A stretch of 64,000 nt of DNA from Kosakonia sp. SMBL-WEM22. Lineage in GTDB: Bacteria > Pseudomonadota > Gammaproteobacteria > Enterobacterales > Enterobacteriaceae. The DNA is taken from positions 4,588,001-4,652,000 of the forward strand of contig NZ_CP051488.1 in NCBI RefSeq assembly GCF_014490785.1, in the 5' to 3' direction. A program made the position numbers and the translations under genes. The notes below the pieces were generated by a model. That model was not told the origin of the DNA and made no database searches. It saw only the letters and a list, made by a program, of their open reading frames with translations. Positions 26,159-34,942 of this stretch are shown here, piece by piece; positions within the stretch are counted from its first letter, which is position 1; every line of letters begins with the position of its first letter.

Positions 26159-26542
26159 ATGAAATTAACCATTATCCGGCTGACCAGTTTCAGCGAGCAG
26201 GATCAGATCGATTTAGCGAAAATCTGGCCGGAATATTCCCCCGCCGCTCTTGATATTGACGACACGCACCGTATTTACGCCGCGCGGTTTAATGACCGCC
26301 TGCTGGCCGCCGTGCGTGTGACGTTGCGCGGCACCGAAGGCGCGCTGGATTCGCTGCGTGTGCGGGATGTCACTCGCCGTCGCGGCGTCGGGCAATACCT
26401 GGTGGAAGAGGTGATCCGCGATAATCCGGCAATGACCAGTTGGTGGATCGCCGATACCGGTGTTGAAGATCGCGCCGTGATGGCTGCCTTTGCCCAAGCG
26501 CTCGGCTTTACCGCGCAGCAAGATGGTTGGGAAAAGCGCTAA
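26159..26542 (+). CDS. panM: PanM (PanZ), GNAT-like maturation factor for aspartate decarboxylase PanD
   Basis: PanM triggers self-cleavage of pro-PanD to form the pyruvoyl enzyme that makes beta-alanine for coenzyme A, and senses CoA/acetyl-CoA. The 127 residues equal E. coli PanM (YhhK). The acyl-CoA-binding loop is RVRDVTRRRGVGQYLVEEV. It reads rightward between the leftward liv genes, as in E. coli. Confidence 0.94.
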   Translation: MKLTIIRLTSFSEQDQIDLAKIWPEYSPAALDIDDTHRIYAARFNDRLLAAVRVTLRGTEGALDSLRVRDVTRRRGVGQYLVEEVIRDNPAMTSWWIADTGVEDRAVMAAFAQALGFTAQQDGWEKR

Positions 26543-26601
26543 AAAAACGGGCTGTGTGGGTAATGCTTGAGCGGAATGTCGCGTCGCAGGCAGCCGTTTA
26601 T

Positions 26602-26633
26602 CCCCGGCAGCTTACAGGCGTAAGCGACCGGGG
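26602..26633. repeat. Extragenic palindrome between panM and livJ
   Basis: CCCCGGCAGCTTAC-AGGC-GTAAGCGACCGGGG pairs over most of its length. It lies between convergent ends of panM and livJ and has the look of a REP/PU-type element of this genus. It may also act as a terminator. Confidence 0.55.
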
Positions 26634-26672
26634 CGAATACCTGCGGCGCGCAAGGCGACTATGGGTTACTCA

Positions 26673-27776
26673 TCACTTCGCGTCGGTCGCGGTACCGTTC
26701 GCATGCCAGGTAAAGACGCCGAACTCAAAGCCCTTCAGATCGCCCTTCTCATCCCACGACAGCGGCCCCATTACGGTTTCAACAGAGTGGCCTTTCAGGT
26801 AGGTGGCGATTTCCGCCGGATCGTCAGACTGGTTCAGGCCCGCAGCCAGCGACTGCAGCGCGGCGTAGGTGGTCCAGACAAACGCGCCGCTCGGATCCTG
26901 TTTCTTGCCTTTGATGGCATCCACAATCGGTTTGTTCGCCGGTACCTGATCGTAGTTCTTCGGCTTGGTGACTAACATCCCTTCGGCAGACTCACCGGCG
27001 ATGTTAGAGAGGGAGACGTTTGCCACACCTTCCGGCCCCATAAACTGGGTTTTCAGACCAGCCGCACGTGCCTGGCGCAGGATCTGCCCCATTTCCGGGT
27101 GGTAACCGCCGTAGTAAACAAAGTCGATATTCTCTTTCTTCAGACGTGCAACCAGCGTGGAGAAATCTTTTTCACCGGCGGTGATGCCGTCAAAGAAGAC
27201 CACGTTGGCATTGCCTTTTTTCAGGCCATCCTGCACGGCGCGCGCCAGGCCTTCGCCATACTGCTGCTTATCATGAATGATGGCGATGCGCTTCGGCTTC
27301 ACCTTATCGAGAATGTATTTCGCCGCGGTCGGGCCCTGGTCAGAGTCGAGGCCGGTGGTACGCAGCGTCAGTTTGTAACCGCGCGCGGTCAGCTCAGGGG
27401 CAGTGGCCGCAGGCGTGATCATCAGGATGCCTTCGTCTTCATAAATGTCGGACGCTGGCTGAGTGGAAGAGGAGCAGAGGTGGCCGATAACATATTTGAT
27501 GCCGTCGTTAACCACTTTGTTAGCTACCGCTACCGCTTGTTTCGGGTCGCAGGCATCGTCATATTTCACCACCACCAGTTTGTCGCCTTTGACGCCGCCT
27601 TTGGCGTTGATATCGGCAACGGCCTGCTCAGCACCGGTAAATTCCTGATCGCCATACTGCGCAACCGGACCGGACATCGCACCGACAACGGCAACTTTGA
27701 TATCTTTGGCGAATGCCACGTTGCTCATTGCTAACGCAATACATCCTGCCAGTAACGCTTTGCCCTTCATTTTCAT
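26673..27776 (-). CDS. livJ: LivJ, periplasmic Leu/Ile/Val-binding protein
   Basis: LivJ binds leucine, isoleucine and valine and delivers them to LivHMGF. The 367-residue protein equals E. coli LivJ. A signal peptide ends at AFA (residue 23); the mature protein starts KDIKVAVVGAMSGPVAQYGD and ends WHANGTATDAK. The start MKMKGKALLAG was preferred over an ATG five codons upstream. Because livK is a pseudogene here, LivJ is the only binding protein for the importer visible in this window. Confidence 0.96.
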   Translation of the reverse strand: MKMKGKALLAGCIALAMSNVAFAKDIKVAVVGAMSGPVAQYGDQEFTGAEQAVADINAKGGVKGDKLVVVKYDDACDPKQAVAVANKVVNDGIKYVIGHLCSSSTQPASDIYEDEGILMITPAATAPELTARGYKLTLRTTGLDSDQGPTAAKYILDKVKPKRIAIIHDKQQYGEGLARAVQDGLKKGNANVVFFDGITAGEKDFSTLVARLKKENIDFVYYGGYHPEMGQILRQARAAGLKTQFMGPEGVANVSLSNIAGESAEGMLVTKPKNYDQVPANKPIVDAIKGKKQDPSGAFVWTTYAALQSLAAGLNQSDDPAEIATYLKGHSVETVMGPLSWDEKGDLKGFEFGVFTWHANGTATDAK

Positions 27777-27990
27777 CCTGAGTTTCCCCATTGTTATGGT
27801 TTTTGCAATTGTTGTGATGTTGTTATCTGGAATATTGCTTCGCTTATTACCCTAAGCAAAGAATATGATATTTGTTATTGTGCAGAATAGTGCCCTGTAA
27901 GCAGCATACTCTGCTAAAACATACCCCATTTTATGGAATAAGGAATAGCAATTTTGCAGGTTATGCTGCAGAGCGATGCCAGAACGTGAT

Positions 27991-28013
27991 AAAGCCGCCC
28001 ATAAGGCGGCTGA
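27991..28013 (-). terminator. Possible terminator after the aminotransferase gene
   Basis: On the minus strand AGCCGCC-TTAT-GGGCGGCTTTAT forms a short GC stem with a weak T tail just after the stop at 28018. The rest of the 241 bases to livJ is the livJ promoter/leader region. Confidence 0.55.
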
Positions 28014-28017
28014 ATAA

Positions 28018-29283
28018 TTACTGCCTTAGCGACCGCTGGATAATATCCAGCGCTTTGCGGAACTGCTCGTCAGGGATGGTCAGCGGATAGAGGAAGCGGA
28101 TAACGTTGCCATAGACCCCGCAGCTGAGCAGCAGCAGCCCGGCCTGAAGAGCTTTATCTTGCACCTGTTTGGTGAATTCCGGCGACGGCGCGCCGGTTTG
28201 CGGGTCCCCAAACTCGACCGCCACCATCGAGCCCTGTGCACGGATATCGGCAATATGCGGGCAGTGCGCTTTCGCATGGGTCAGCACTTCTACCAGATCT
28301 TTACCCAGCTGGTTCGCGCGTTCGCACAGCTTCTCCTCTTCAATCACATCCAGCACCGCATGTGCAGCCGCCACCGCCAGTGGGTTACCGGCATAAGTCC
28401 CCCCCAGGCCGCCCGGCGCGGGCGCATCCATCACCTCGGCACGCCCGGCAACCGCCGAGAGCGGTAAACCGCCCGCCAGACTTTTCGCCATAGTGATGAG
28501 ATCGGGTTTGATGGCATAGTGCTCGCTGGCGAAGAGTTTGCCGGTACGGGCAAAACCGCTCTGCACCTCGTCGATGATCAGCAGAATGCCGTGGCTGTCG
28601 CACAGCGTACGCAGCGCCTGCATAAACTCTGGCGGAGCGATATTAAAGCCCCCTTCGCCCTGTACCGGCTCTAACAGGATCGCGGCGACTTGATCGGGCG
28701 CGATATCGGCTTTGAACAGATGCGTCAGGCTTTGCAGCGCCTGTTCAGTGCTGACGCCGTGCAGTTCATTTGGATAGTGGGCGTGATAAACCGAACCGGG
28801 AAACGGCCCGAAGCCGATTTTGTAAGGCGCGACTTTTCCCGTCAGCGCCATGGTCATAAAGGTACGACCGTGAAAGCCGCCGCCAAAGGCGATAATGCCG
28901 GGGCGTTTGGTATAAGCGCGGGCGATTTTTACGGCGTTTTCAACCGCTTCGGCACCGGTAGAGAAGAAGGCGGTTTTTGCCGCGCCAGCAATGGGGACGC
29001 GCGCGTTGATACGCTCGGCAAGCGTGATATAACTTTCGTAAGGAACGATTTGATACGCGGTGTGCGTAAAGGCCTGGAGCTGTTTTTCGACTGCCGCCAT
29101 TACTTTCGGATGTCGATGGCCGGTGTTTAACACCGCGATCCCGGCGGCAAAATCAATCACCTCATTGCCCTCCACATCCCACAGCGTGGCGTTTTCTGCT
29201 TTCTCGGCGTAGAAGCCACACATCACGCCAACCCCGCGCGGCGTCGCGTCTACACGCCGCTGATGTAATTCACTATTCTTCAC
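28018..29283 (-). CDS. 4-aminobutyrate aminotransferase, PuuE/GabT-like (PLP class III)
   Basis: The 421-residue product closely follows E. coli PuuE: SELHQRRVDATPRGVGVMC at the N-terminus, STGAEAVENAVKIARA for phosphate binding, EVQSGFARTGKLFA and the PLP lysine in TMAKSLAGGLPLSAVAG. It would transfer the amino group of 4-aminobutyrate to 2-oxoglutarate. A GTG start at 29283 follows GAGAGGGGAAAAAG and gives the family length; an upstream ATG adds nine atypical residues. In E. coli puuE is elsewhere and nothing lies between livJ and rpoH. PuuE versus GabT assignment is not settled. Confidence 0.88.
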   Translation of the reverse strand: MKNSELHQRRVDATPRGVGVMCGFYAEKAENATLWDVEGNEVIDFAAGIAVLNTGHRHPKVMAAVEKQLQAFTHTAYQIVPYESYITLAERINARVPIAGAAKTAFFSTGAEAVENAVKIARAYTKRPGIIAFGGGFHGRTFMTMALTGKVAPYKIGFGPFPGSVYHAHYPNELHGVSTEQALQSLTHLFKADIAPDQVAAILLEPVQGEGGFNIAPPEFMQALRTLCDSHGILLIIDEVQSGFARTGKLFASEHYAIKPDLITMAKSLAGGLPLSAVAGRAEVMDAPAPGGLGGTYAGNPLAVAAAHAVLDVIEEEKLCERANQLGKDLVEVLTHAKAHCPHIADIRAQGSMVAVEFGDPQTGAPSPEFTKQVQDKALQAGLLLLSCGVYGNVIRFLYPLTIPDEQFRKALDIIQRSLRQ

Positions 29284-29382
29284 CTTTTTCCCCTCTCTGT
29301 GCCAACCCACAGAGTAAGTATATAGCGCCTTCGTTAAGTCGACGTTTTAACCAGCACCGGGAGTAAGAGGAAATTCAGATAA

Positions 29383-29415
29383 TAAAAAACCGGGTGAGCT
29401 TTCGCTGACCCGGTC
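29383..29415 (-). terminator. rpoH terminator
   Basis: On the minus strand ACCGGGTCAGCGAAAGCTCA followed by CCCGGTTTTTTATT forms a strong hairpin with a T tract 16 bases after the rpoH stop. Confidence 0.88.
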
Positions 29416-29431
29416 TGTTTGCGGCTGGCGC

Positions 29432-30289
29432 TTACGCTTCGATAGCGGCGCGCAGTTTTTTCATCGCGTTCTTTTCAAGCTGGCGTACGCGTTCGGCGGA
29501 GACGCCGTATCGGTCGGCCAGCTCCTGCAGCGTGGACTTGTTATCTTCGTCCAGCCAACGGGCGCGGATGATCTGCTGACTACGTTCGTCGAGGCCCTGC
29601 ATCGCATCGGTCAGCTTGTTGGCTGCCTGCTCTTCCCAGTTATCATCTTCAATGCCGTCAGCAAAGTTAGATGTTTTGTCCTGTAAGTAGAGCACCGGTG
29701 CCATCGGCTGGCCGTCCTGCGCATCGTCATCGGAAGACATATCAAACGTCATGTCCTGGGCCGCCATACGCGACTCCATTTCACGCACGTCTTTACTGGT
29801 CACGCCCAGTTCGCGGGCGACCATGTCGACTTCGTCCTGGTTAAACCAGCCGAGACGCTGTTTGGCCTTACGCAGGTTAAAGAACAGCTTACGCTGTGCT
29901 TTGGTGGTCGCGACTTTCACGATACGCCAGTTGCGCAGCACATACTCGTGGATCTCAGCTTTGATCCAGTGCACGGCGAAAGAGACCAGACGCACACCGA
30001 CTTCAGGGTTGAAGCGGCGTACCGCTTTCATCAGGCCGATATTTCCTTCCTGGATCAGATCTGCCTGCGGCAGACCATAGCCCGAGTAGTTACGAGCAAT
30101 ATGAACAACAAAGCGCAGGTGAGACAGGATCAGCTTTTTCGCTGCTTCCAGATCGCCCTGGTAATGCAGCTTTTCAGCCAGCGCCCGCTCTTCATCGGCC
30201 GTCAACATCGGCCATGCGTTAGCGGCCCGGACGTAAGATTCCAGGTTGCCAACAGGGGCTAAAGCTAAAGTTTGCATTTCTTTGGTCAT
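29432..30289 (-). CDS. rpoH: RpoH, heat-shock sigma factor sigma-32
   Basis: Sigma-32 directs RNA polymerase to heat-shock promoters. The 285-residue protein is one longer than in E. coli. Region 2 includes LIQEGNIGLMKAVRRFNPEVG, the RpoH box is QRKLFFNLRKAKQRLGWFNQ (needed for FtsH control) and the region 4 helix-turn-helix is STLQELADRYGVSAERVRQL. As in E. coli, the start region of its mRNA is expected to fold as a thermosensor. The 266 bases upstream carry promoters and a DnaA box. Confidence 0.97.
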   Translation of the reverse strand: MTKEMQTLALAPVGNLESYVRAANAWPMLTADEERALAEKLHYQGDLEAAKKLILSHLRFVVHIARNYSGYGLPQADLIQEGNIGLMKAVRRFNPEVGVRLVSFAVHWIKAEIHEYVLRNWRIVKVATTKAQRKLFFNLRKAKQRLGWFNQDEVDMVARELGVTSKDVREMESRMAAQDMTFDMSSDDDAQDGQPMAPVLYLQDKTSNFADGIEDDNWEEQAANKLTDAMQGLDERSQQIIRARWLDEDNKSTLQELADRYGVSAERVRQLEKNAMKKLRAAIEA

Positions 30290-30403
30290 TCAAATCCTCT
30301 CAATTCACTTTCCACTGGCGGCGGTCTGTCCCCATCAGGCAACAAACATGCCAGCATTTTTGAGCAACGAGAATAGCATTCACTTTTTTATCAGACAGTG
30401 ATT

Positions 30404-30412
30404 TTATCCACA
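30404..30412 (+). promoter_or_regulatory. DnaA box in the rpoH promoter region
   Basis: TTATCCACA is a perfect strong DnaA box. E. coli rpoH is known to have DnaA sites among its multiple promoters. Apart from the hairpin at 30504-30537, nothing else could be assigned with confidence in the rpoH-ftsX gap. Confidence 0.65.
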
Positions 30413-30503
30413 AGTTCCTTGTAGGCGTGTGAATAAATTACGCACAAATTGTGACATCCGGATGAACAGCCGACGCGGGGAACAGCAAGATAGTTGGGTA
30501 CGC

Positions 30504-30537
30504 TCTCCCTGCAACGGCATTCGTCATTGCAGGGGAG
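30504..30537. terminator. Hairpin downstream of ftsX
   Basis: CTCCCTGCAA and TTGCAGGGGAG pair around a 13-base loop, 18 bases after the ftsX stop. There is no clear T tract, so its role as a terminator is uncertain. Confidence 0.4.
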
Positions 30538-30555
30538 GAGTATACCAGAGAATCG

Positions 30556-31614
30556 TTAGTCCGGAGTAAAGTGACGTAAATGTTGAACCGTCGCCAGCCA
30601 GGCGGCAATCCAGCCAATCATCGAGCAGACCAGTAACAGCAGCAAACATTCATCGAAAGATAAGCCACTTAACTCAAACTGCGTGCCGAAGACCTTCGCC
30701 ACATCCGTCACCGCCGACGAGAGTCGCATCACCAAAATTTCAGACAAAATGAGTGATAAAAACGCGCCGGAGAAGCCAAGCAGCGCGCCGCCGTAAAGGA
30801 ACGGGCGCAGAATAAATCCATCCGTTGCGCCAATCAGCTTTTGCACATTAATGGTGTCACGACGAGCAAAGATGCTGAGACGCACGCTGTTGCCAATCAC
30901 CAGGAAGACGGCAGCGATCATCAACACGCCAATCATCGCCGAAACGCGCCCAACCAGCCCGGTCAGCGCCGACAGACGCGCAAACCAGCTATCATCCATG
31001 CGCACTTCATCAATACCCTGCACACGCGTAATGCGATCGCGCAGCGTGTTCAGCGCCTCGGTGCTCTGGAAATCGATTTTCGGCACCACCACCGCCACTG
31101 CCGGCAGCGGGTTCTCTTCCAGCATATCTAACGCGCCGCCAAAGCCGGACCAGTTACGAAACTCGCCGAGTGCATCCTCGCGGGAGAGATAGTTCACCTT
31201 CTCGACGCCCGGTTCGGACTGAAGCTGCCCGACCACCTGCTGCGCGGCGTTATCATCCAGCGATTTATCGAAGTAAACGGTGATCTGCGGCGAAGGGTAG
31301 TACTGCGACGCCGCATGGCTGACGTTTTTGTAGACCATATAGCAGACGCTCGGCAGCGTCAGCGAGATGGCAATCACCATCACCGTCAGGAACGTCGCCA
31401 GCGGTTTACTCTTCAGATCCTGCAACGCGCCATGCCAGGCGTAGCGCATCTGCTCGTTGAAAACATTGGTTTTACGCGAAGGCGGCCGGGATGCCGGCTT
31501 GTTACGCCGCGGCGCGCTGCGGCTGCCTTCGCCCGCCGATGAGGAGGATTTGCGAAAACGGTCGAGCTTGCTGCCGAATTGCCGAATATGATTGATTGCG
31601 TCGCGCTTATTCAC
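30556..31614 (-). CDS. ftsX: FtsX, membrane subunit of the FtsEX divisome ABC complex
   Basis: FtsX is an inner-membrane protein that, with FtsE, activates septal amidases through EnvC during division. The 352 residues equal E. coli. The first 75 residues are cytoplasmic and basic, then four membrane segments surround a large periplasmic loop (QITVYFDKSLDD to NPLPAVAVVVP). The start is a GTG at 31614 (VNKRDAINHI), overlapping the ftsE stop; upstream residues in frame belong to ftsE. Confidence 0.95.
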   Translation of the reverse strand: MNKRDAINHIRQFGSKLDRFRKSSSSAGEGSRSAPRRNKPASRPPSRKTNVFNEQMRYAWHGALQDLKSKPLATFLTVMVIAISLTLPSVCYMVYKNVSHAASQYYPSPQITVYFDKSLDDNAAQQVVGQLQSEPGVEKVNYLSREDALGEFRNWSGFGGALDMLEENPLPAVAVVVPKIDFQSTEALNTLRDRITRVQGIDEVRMDDSWFARLSALTGLVGRVSAMIGVLMIAAVFLVIGNSVRLSIFARRDTINVQKLIGATDGFILRPFLYGGALLGFSGAFLSLILSEILVMRLSSAVTDVAKVFGTQFELSGLSFDECLLLLLVCSMIGWIAAWLATVQHLRHFTPD

Positions 31615-32275
31615 CCGCCAGGCCTCCATGCAAATGGCCGTCGCTCAGGCTCAGCATGCGGTACGAACGCCGGGAAATCAGCCCCATGTCGTGCGTCGCC
31701 ATCAGTACCGTCACCCCAACGCGGTTAAACTCTTCAAACAGACGTAAAATCCCCTCAGAGAGGGCTTCATCCAGGTTACCGGTCGGTTCATCCGCCAGCA
31801 GTACGGCGGGTTTATTCACTACCGCGCGGGCGATGCCCACCCGCTGCTGTTCACCGCCGGAGAGCTGGATCGGGAAGCTTTTCGCTTTGTCGAGCAGACC
31901 GACTTTATCCAGCGCCGCCGACACGCGACGGCGGATATCATCTCCGCTGGCACCGGCGATAATCAGCGGGATCGCGACGTTATCAAACACCGTGCGATCC
32001 ATCAGCAGATGGTGATCCTGGAAAATCATGCCGATCTGGCGGCGCAAAAACGGCACTTCGCGGTTTTTCAGCCGGGAAATTTCGTGGCCGCTGAAGAAGA
32101 TTTTCCCGGCACTTGGCCGTTCAATCCCACAGATCAGCTTCAGCAGGGTACTTTTCCCCGCGCCGGAGTGCCCGGTCAGAAACGCCATCTCGCCCTGCTG
32201 CAGGTGAAAGGTCACCCCCTGCAGCGCTTGTCTCCCACCGAGATAGGCTTTGCTGACATGTTCAAAGCGAATCAT
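31607..32275 (-). CDS. ftsE: FtsE, ATPase subunit of the FtsEX divisome complex
   Basis: A 222-residue ABC ATPase as in E. coli: Walker A GHSGAGKSTLLKL, signature LSGGEQQRVGIARA and Walker B VLLADEPTGNLDE. It couples ATP hydrolysis in the cytoplasm to amidase activation by FtsX and EnvC. It starts two bases after ftsY and overlaps ftsX, forming ftsYEX. Confidence 0.96.
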   Translation of the reverse strand: MIRFEHVSKAYLGGRQALQGVTFHLQQGEMAFLTGHSGAGKSTLLKLICGIERPSAGKIFFSGHEISRLKNREVPFLRRQIGMIFQDHHLLMDRTVFDNVAIPLIIAGASGDDIRRRVSAALDKVGLLDKAKSFPIQLSGGEQQRVGIARAVVNKPAVLLADEPTGNLDEALSEGILRLFEEFNRVGVTVLMATHDMGLISRRSYRMLSLSDGHLHGGLAGE

Positions 32276-32277
32276 TG

Positions 32278-33768
32278 TTAATCCTCTCGGGCAAAAAGCG
32301 CCTCAATAAAATCGCCCGCATTAAACGGACGCAAATCTTCAATACGTTCGCCAACACCGATATAGCGGATGGGAATACCAAACTGATCCGCGACCGAGAA
32401 GATCACCCCACCTTTCGCGGTGCCATCAAGCTTGGTCAGCGTGATGCCGGTTAAACCGACCGCTTCGTGGAACAGTTTGGCCTGGCTTACCGCATTTTGC
32501 CCGGTGCTGGCATCAATCGTGAGCATCACTTCGTGCGGCGCATTTTCATCCAGCTTCTTCATCACGCGCACAATCTTTTTCAGCTCTTCCATCAGGTGCG
32601 ATTTATTCTGCAGACGGCCAGCGGTATCCGCAATCAGCACATCGACATTACGCGCCTTCGCTGCCTGAATAGCATCAAAGATAACCGAAGCGGAATCCGC
32701 GCCGGTATGCTGGGCAATCACCGGAATATCATTGCGCTGACCCCATACCTGCAGCTGCTCAACCGCCGCCGCACGGAAGGTATCGCCCGCCGCCAGCATC
32801 ACCGATTTGCCCTGCTGCTCAAACTGACGGGCCAGCTTGCCGATGGTGGTAGTTTTACCGACGCCGTTCACGCCGACCATCAGGATGACAAACGGCGTTT
32901 TGCCTTCGACATTCAGCGGCTCGTCCACCTTCGCGAGGATCTCACTCATCTCCTCTTTCAGCAGGCCATACAACGCTTCAGCGTCGCGCAGCTGCTTGCG
33001 GCTGGCCCCTTCCGTCAGGTTGGTGATGATTTTTCGCGTGGTCTCAACGCCGACATCGGCAATCAGCAACTGCTCTTCCAGCTCTTCGAAGAGATCATCA
33101 TCGATTTTCTTACCGCGGAACAGACTGATAAATCCGGAACCGAGATTCTCTTTCGTTTTCAGCAGGCTGCGTTTTAAACGCGCGAAGAAACCCTCTTTCG
33201 TCGGCTTCTCCTGCTCCTGAACCGGCTCGTCGACCGGCACAACCATCACCGCTTCTTCCGCCGCTTCAGCCGCCAGCGCATCCAGCTCTTCTTCGCTCGG
33301 CAGCGTCTCGTCTTCTATCTCTTCAACTTCTGGCTCGTCGGCTTCTACGTTCGCGGTGACCAGCGGCTCGGCTTCGGCCTGCCACTCTTCAGCTTCTATA
33401 CGCTGTTCGGCAAGCTCTTCCGGCAGCAGCAGCGCTTCATGCTCAACGGCGGCAACGGGTGCAGCGTCGATAATCTCTTCGACGGGCTCTTCAACAGCCG
33501 GTTCGTCGATAACCTGCTCTTCGACAACCGCTTCTTCTGCAACGCGCTCTTCAACGACCGGAAGCTGGGCCTCTTCATGTGCCAGCTGCTCGCTAACCTC
33601 GACAACCTCTTCAGCGAACTTTTCGCTGTCGGCGGCAGGCTCGGCAACCGGCGTCTCTTCTGGCGGTTGTTCAGCCGTTTTCTGCTCTTCAGCTTGCGCC
33701 TCATCGGCCCGCTCTTTCTGCCCAAAGCCCAGCCAGGAAAAAAAGCCACGTTTCTTTTCATTTGCCAT
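32278..33768 (-). CDS. ftsY: FtsY, signal recognition particle receptor GTPase
   Basis: FtsY docks the SRP-ribosome complex at the inner membrane for co-translational insertion. The 496 residues (E. coli 497) start with a long acidic A domain (about 20-190, rich in Glu, Ala and Val) followed by the NG GTPase domain. Motifs are GVNGVGKTTTIGKLA, ADTAGRLQNK and TKLDGTAKGG. It is the first gene of ftsYEX. rsmD is divergent over 190 bases. Confidence 0.97.
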   Translation of the reverse strand: MANEKKRGFFSWLGFGQKERADEAQAEEQKTAEQPPEETPVAEPAADSEKFAEEVVEVSEQLAHEEAQLPVVEERVAEEAVVEEQVIDEPAVEEPVEEIIDAAPVAAVEHEALLLPEELAEQRIEAEEWQAEAEPLVTANVEADEPEVEEIEDETLPSEEELDALAAEAAEEAVMVVPVDEPVQEQEKPTKEGFFARLKRSLLKTKENLGSGFISLFRGKKIDDDLFEELEEQLLIADVGVETTRKIITNLTEGASRKQLRDAEALYGLLKEEMSEILAKVDEPLNVEGKTPFVILMVGVNGVGKTTTIGKLARQFEQQGKSVMLAAGDTFRAAAVEQLQVWGQRNDIPVIAQHTGADSASVIFDAIQAAKARNVDVLIADTAGRLQNKSHLMEELKKIVRVMKKLDENAPHEVMLTIDASTGQNAVSQAKLFHEAVGLTGITLTKLDGTAKGGVIFSVADQFGIPIRYIGVGERIEDLRPFNAGDFIEALFARED

Positions 33769-33958
33769 TGGCGACTACACTCCTCGCTGTTGATTCTATA
33801 GCGCAGCCTGTCTGCTCGACCAGGACTGAAATCATTGGTGAATTAGTCGGATAGTCTAACACTTTCCTTATCTCTCATCACGGCCTGAGGATTAGGGTTT
33901 AACGCAATTCATCCGCCCGCTAGAATAGCAGGCCGAAATGATGAGCAAAGCGAAGACC

Positions 33959-34561
33959 ATGAAGAAACCCAACCGTGCCGCCAGCGGACAAATTCGTATT
34001 ATTGGCGGGCAGTGGCGGGGCCGTAAATTGCCGGTTCCCGACAGCCCAGGCCTGCGCCCAACCACCGATCGCGTGCGCGAAACGCTATTTAACTGGCTGG
34101 CACCTTCAATGGTTGACGCCCGCTGTCTCGACTGCTTCGCCGGCAGCGGCGCGCTCGGGCTGGAAGCGCTCTCCCGCTACGCCGCCAGCGCGACACTTGT
34201 CGAGATGGAGCGCAGCGTCGCCCAGCAGCTCCAGCAAAACCTCGCTACGCTTAAAGCCACCAACGCCAAAGTCGTTAACAGCAACACACTGAGCTTTTTA
34301 GCTGCTGCGGGCACGCCGCACACCATTGTGTTTATCGATCCGCCGTTTCGCAAAGGGATGCTGGATGAGACCGTGCGTTTGCTGGAGAACAACGGCTGGC
34401 TGGCAGATGACGCGCTCATTTATATCGAGAGCGAAGTGGAAAATGGCTTACCGTCGGTGCCTGCGCACTGGCATTTACACCGGGAAAAAGTCGCGGGCCA
34501 GGTGGCTTACCGTTTGTATCACCGCGAAGCACAAGGAGAGAAGCATGCCGTTGCTGATTAA
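33959..34561 (+). CDS. rsmD: RsmD, 16S rRNA m2G966 methyltransferase
   Basis: RsmD methylates G966 of 16S rRNA using S-adenosylmethionine. The 200-residue protein has the SAM loop DCFAGSGALGLEALSR and the catalytic DPPF motif (FIDPPFRKG). The start MKKPNRAASG matches E. coli; two earlier in-frame ATGs (from 33938) add residues not seen in the family. The last 17 bases overlap yhhL, indicating coupling. Confidence 0.94.
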   Translation: MKKPNRAASGQIRIIGGQWRGRKLPVPDSPGLRPTTDRVRETLFNWLAPSMVDARCLDCFAGSGALGLEALSRYAASATLVEMERSVAQQLQQNLATLKATNAKVVNSNTLSFLAAAGTPHTIVFIDPPFRKGMLDETVRLLENNGWLADDALIYIESEVENGLPSVPAHWHLHREKVAGQVAYRLYHREAQGEKHAVAD

Positions 34562-34820
34562 TCTGGGCCGCCTGATGATGCTCTGCATCTGGGCCTTTCT
34601 GATCTTCAATCTGATCCACCCCTTTCCGCGCCCGTTGAATATTTTCGTCAACGTCGCGCTGGTTTTTACCTTCTTTATGCATGCTTTGCAGGCGACGATG
34701 ATGAAAACCGCGCTGCCGAAAGAGGGGCCGCAGATGACCAAAGTCGAGCAGCTGCGCATTTTTCTTTTCGGCGTCTTTGAACTGCTGGTGTGGCAGAAGA
34801 AGCTGAAAGCAAAGAGATAA
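34545..34820 (+). CDS. yhhL: YhhL, DUF1145 inner-membrane protein
   Basis: A 91-residue protein with two to three membrane segments (NLGRLMMLCIWAFLIFNLI and the following FVNVALVFTFFMHAL), matching E. coli YhhL. Function unknown. ACAAGGAGAGAAGC precedes the ATG at 34545, inside the end of rsmD. The E. coli neighbour yhhM, normally next, is missing before yhhN. Confidence 0.88.
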   Translation: MPLLINLGRLMMLCIWAFLIFNLIHPFPRPLNIFVNVALVFTFFMHALQATMMKTALPKEGPQMTKVEQLRIFLFGVFELLVWQKKLKAKR

Positions 34821-34942
34821 CTCTGTCAGATTAGGCGGAATTGCAGGGCATTGGGGGAAGTTCGCATTGTCATCCCCCTTTTTACGCCACTACACTTGAG
34901 AGGAGAGTTTTACGCAACAATAACAGTTACAGGGACTTAATT

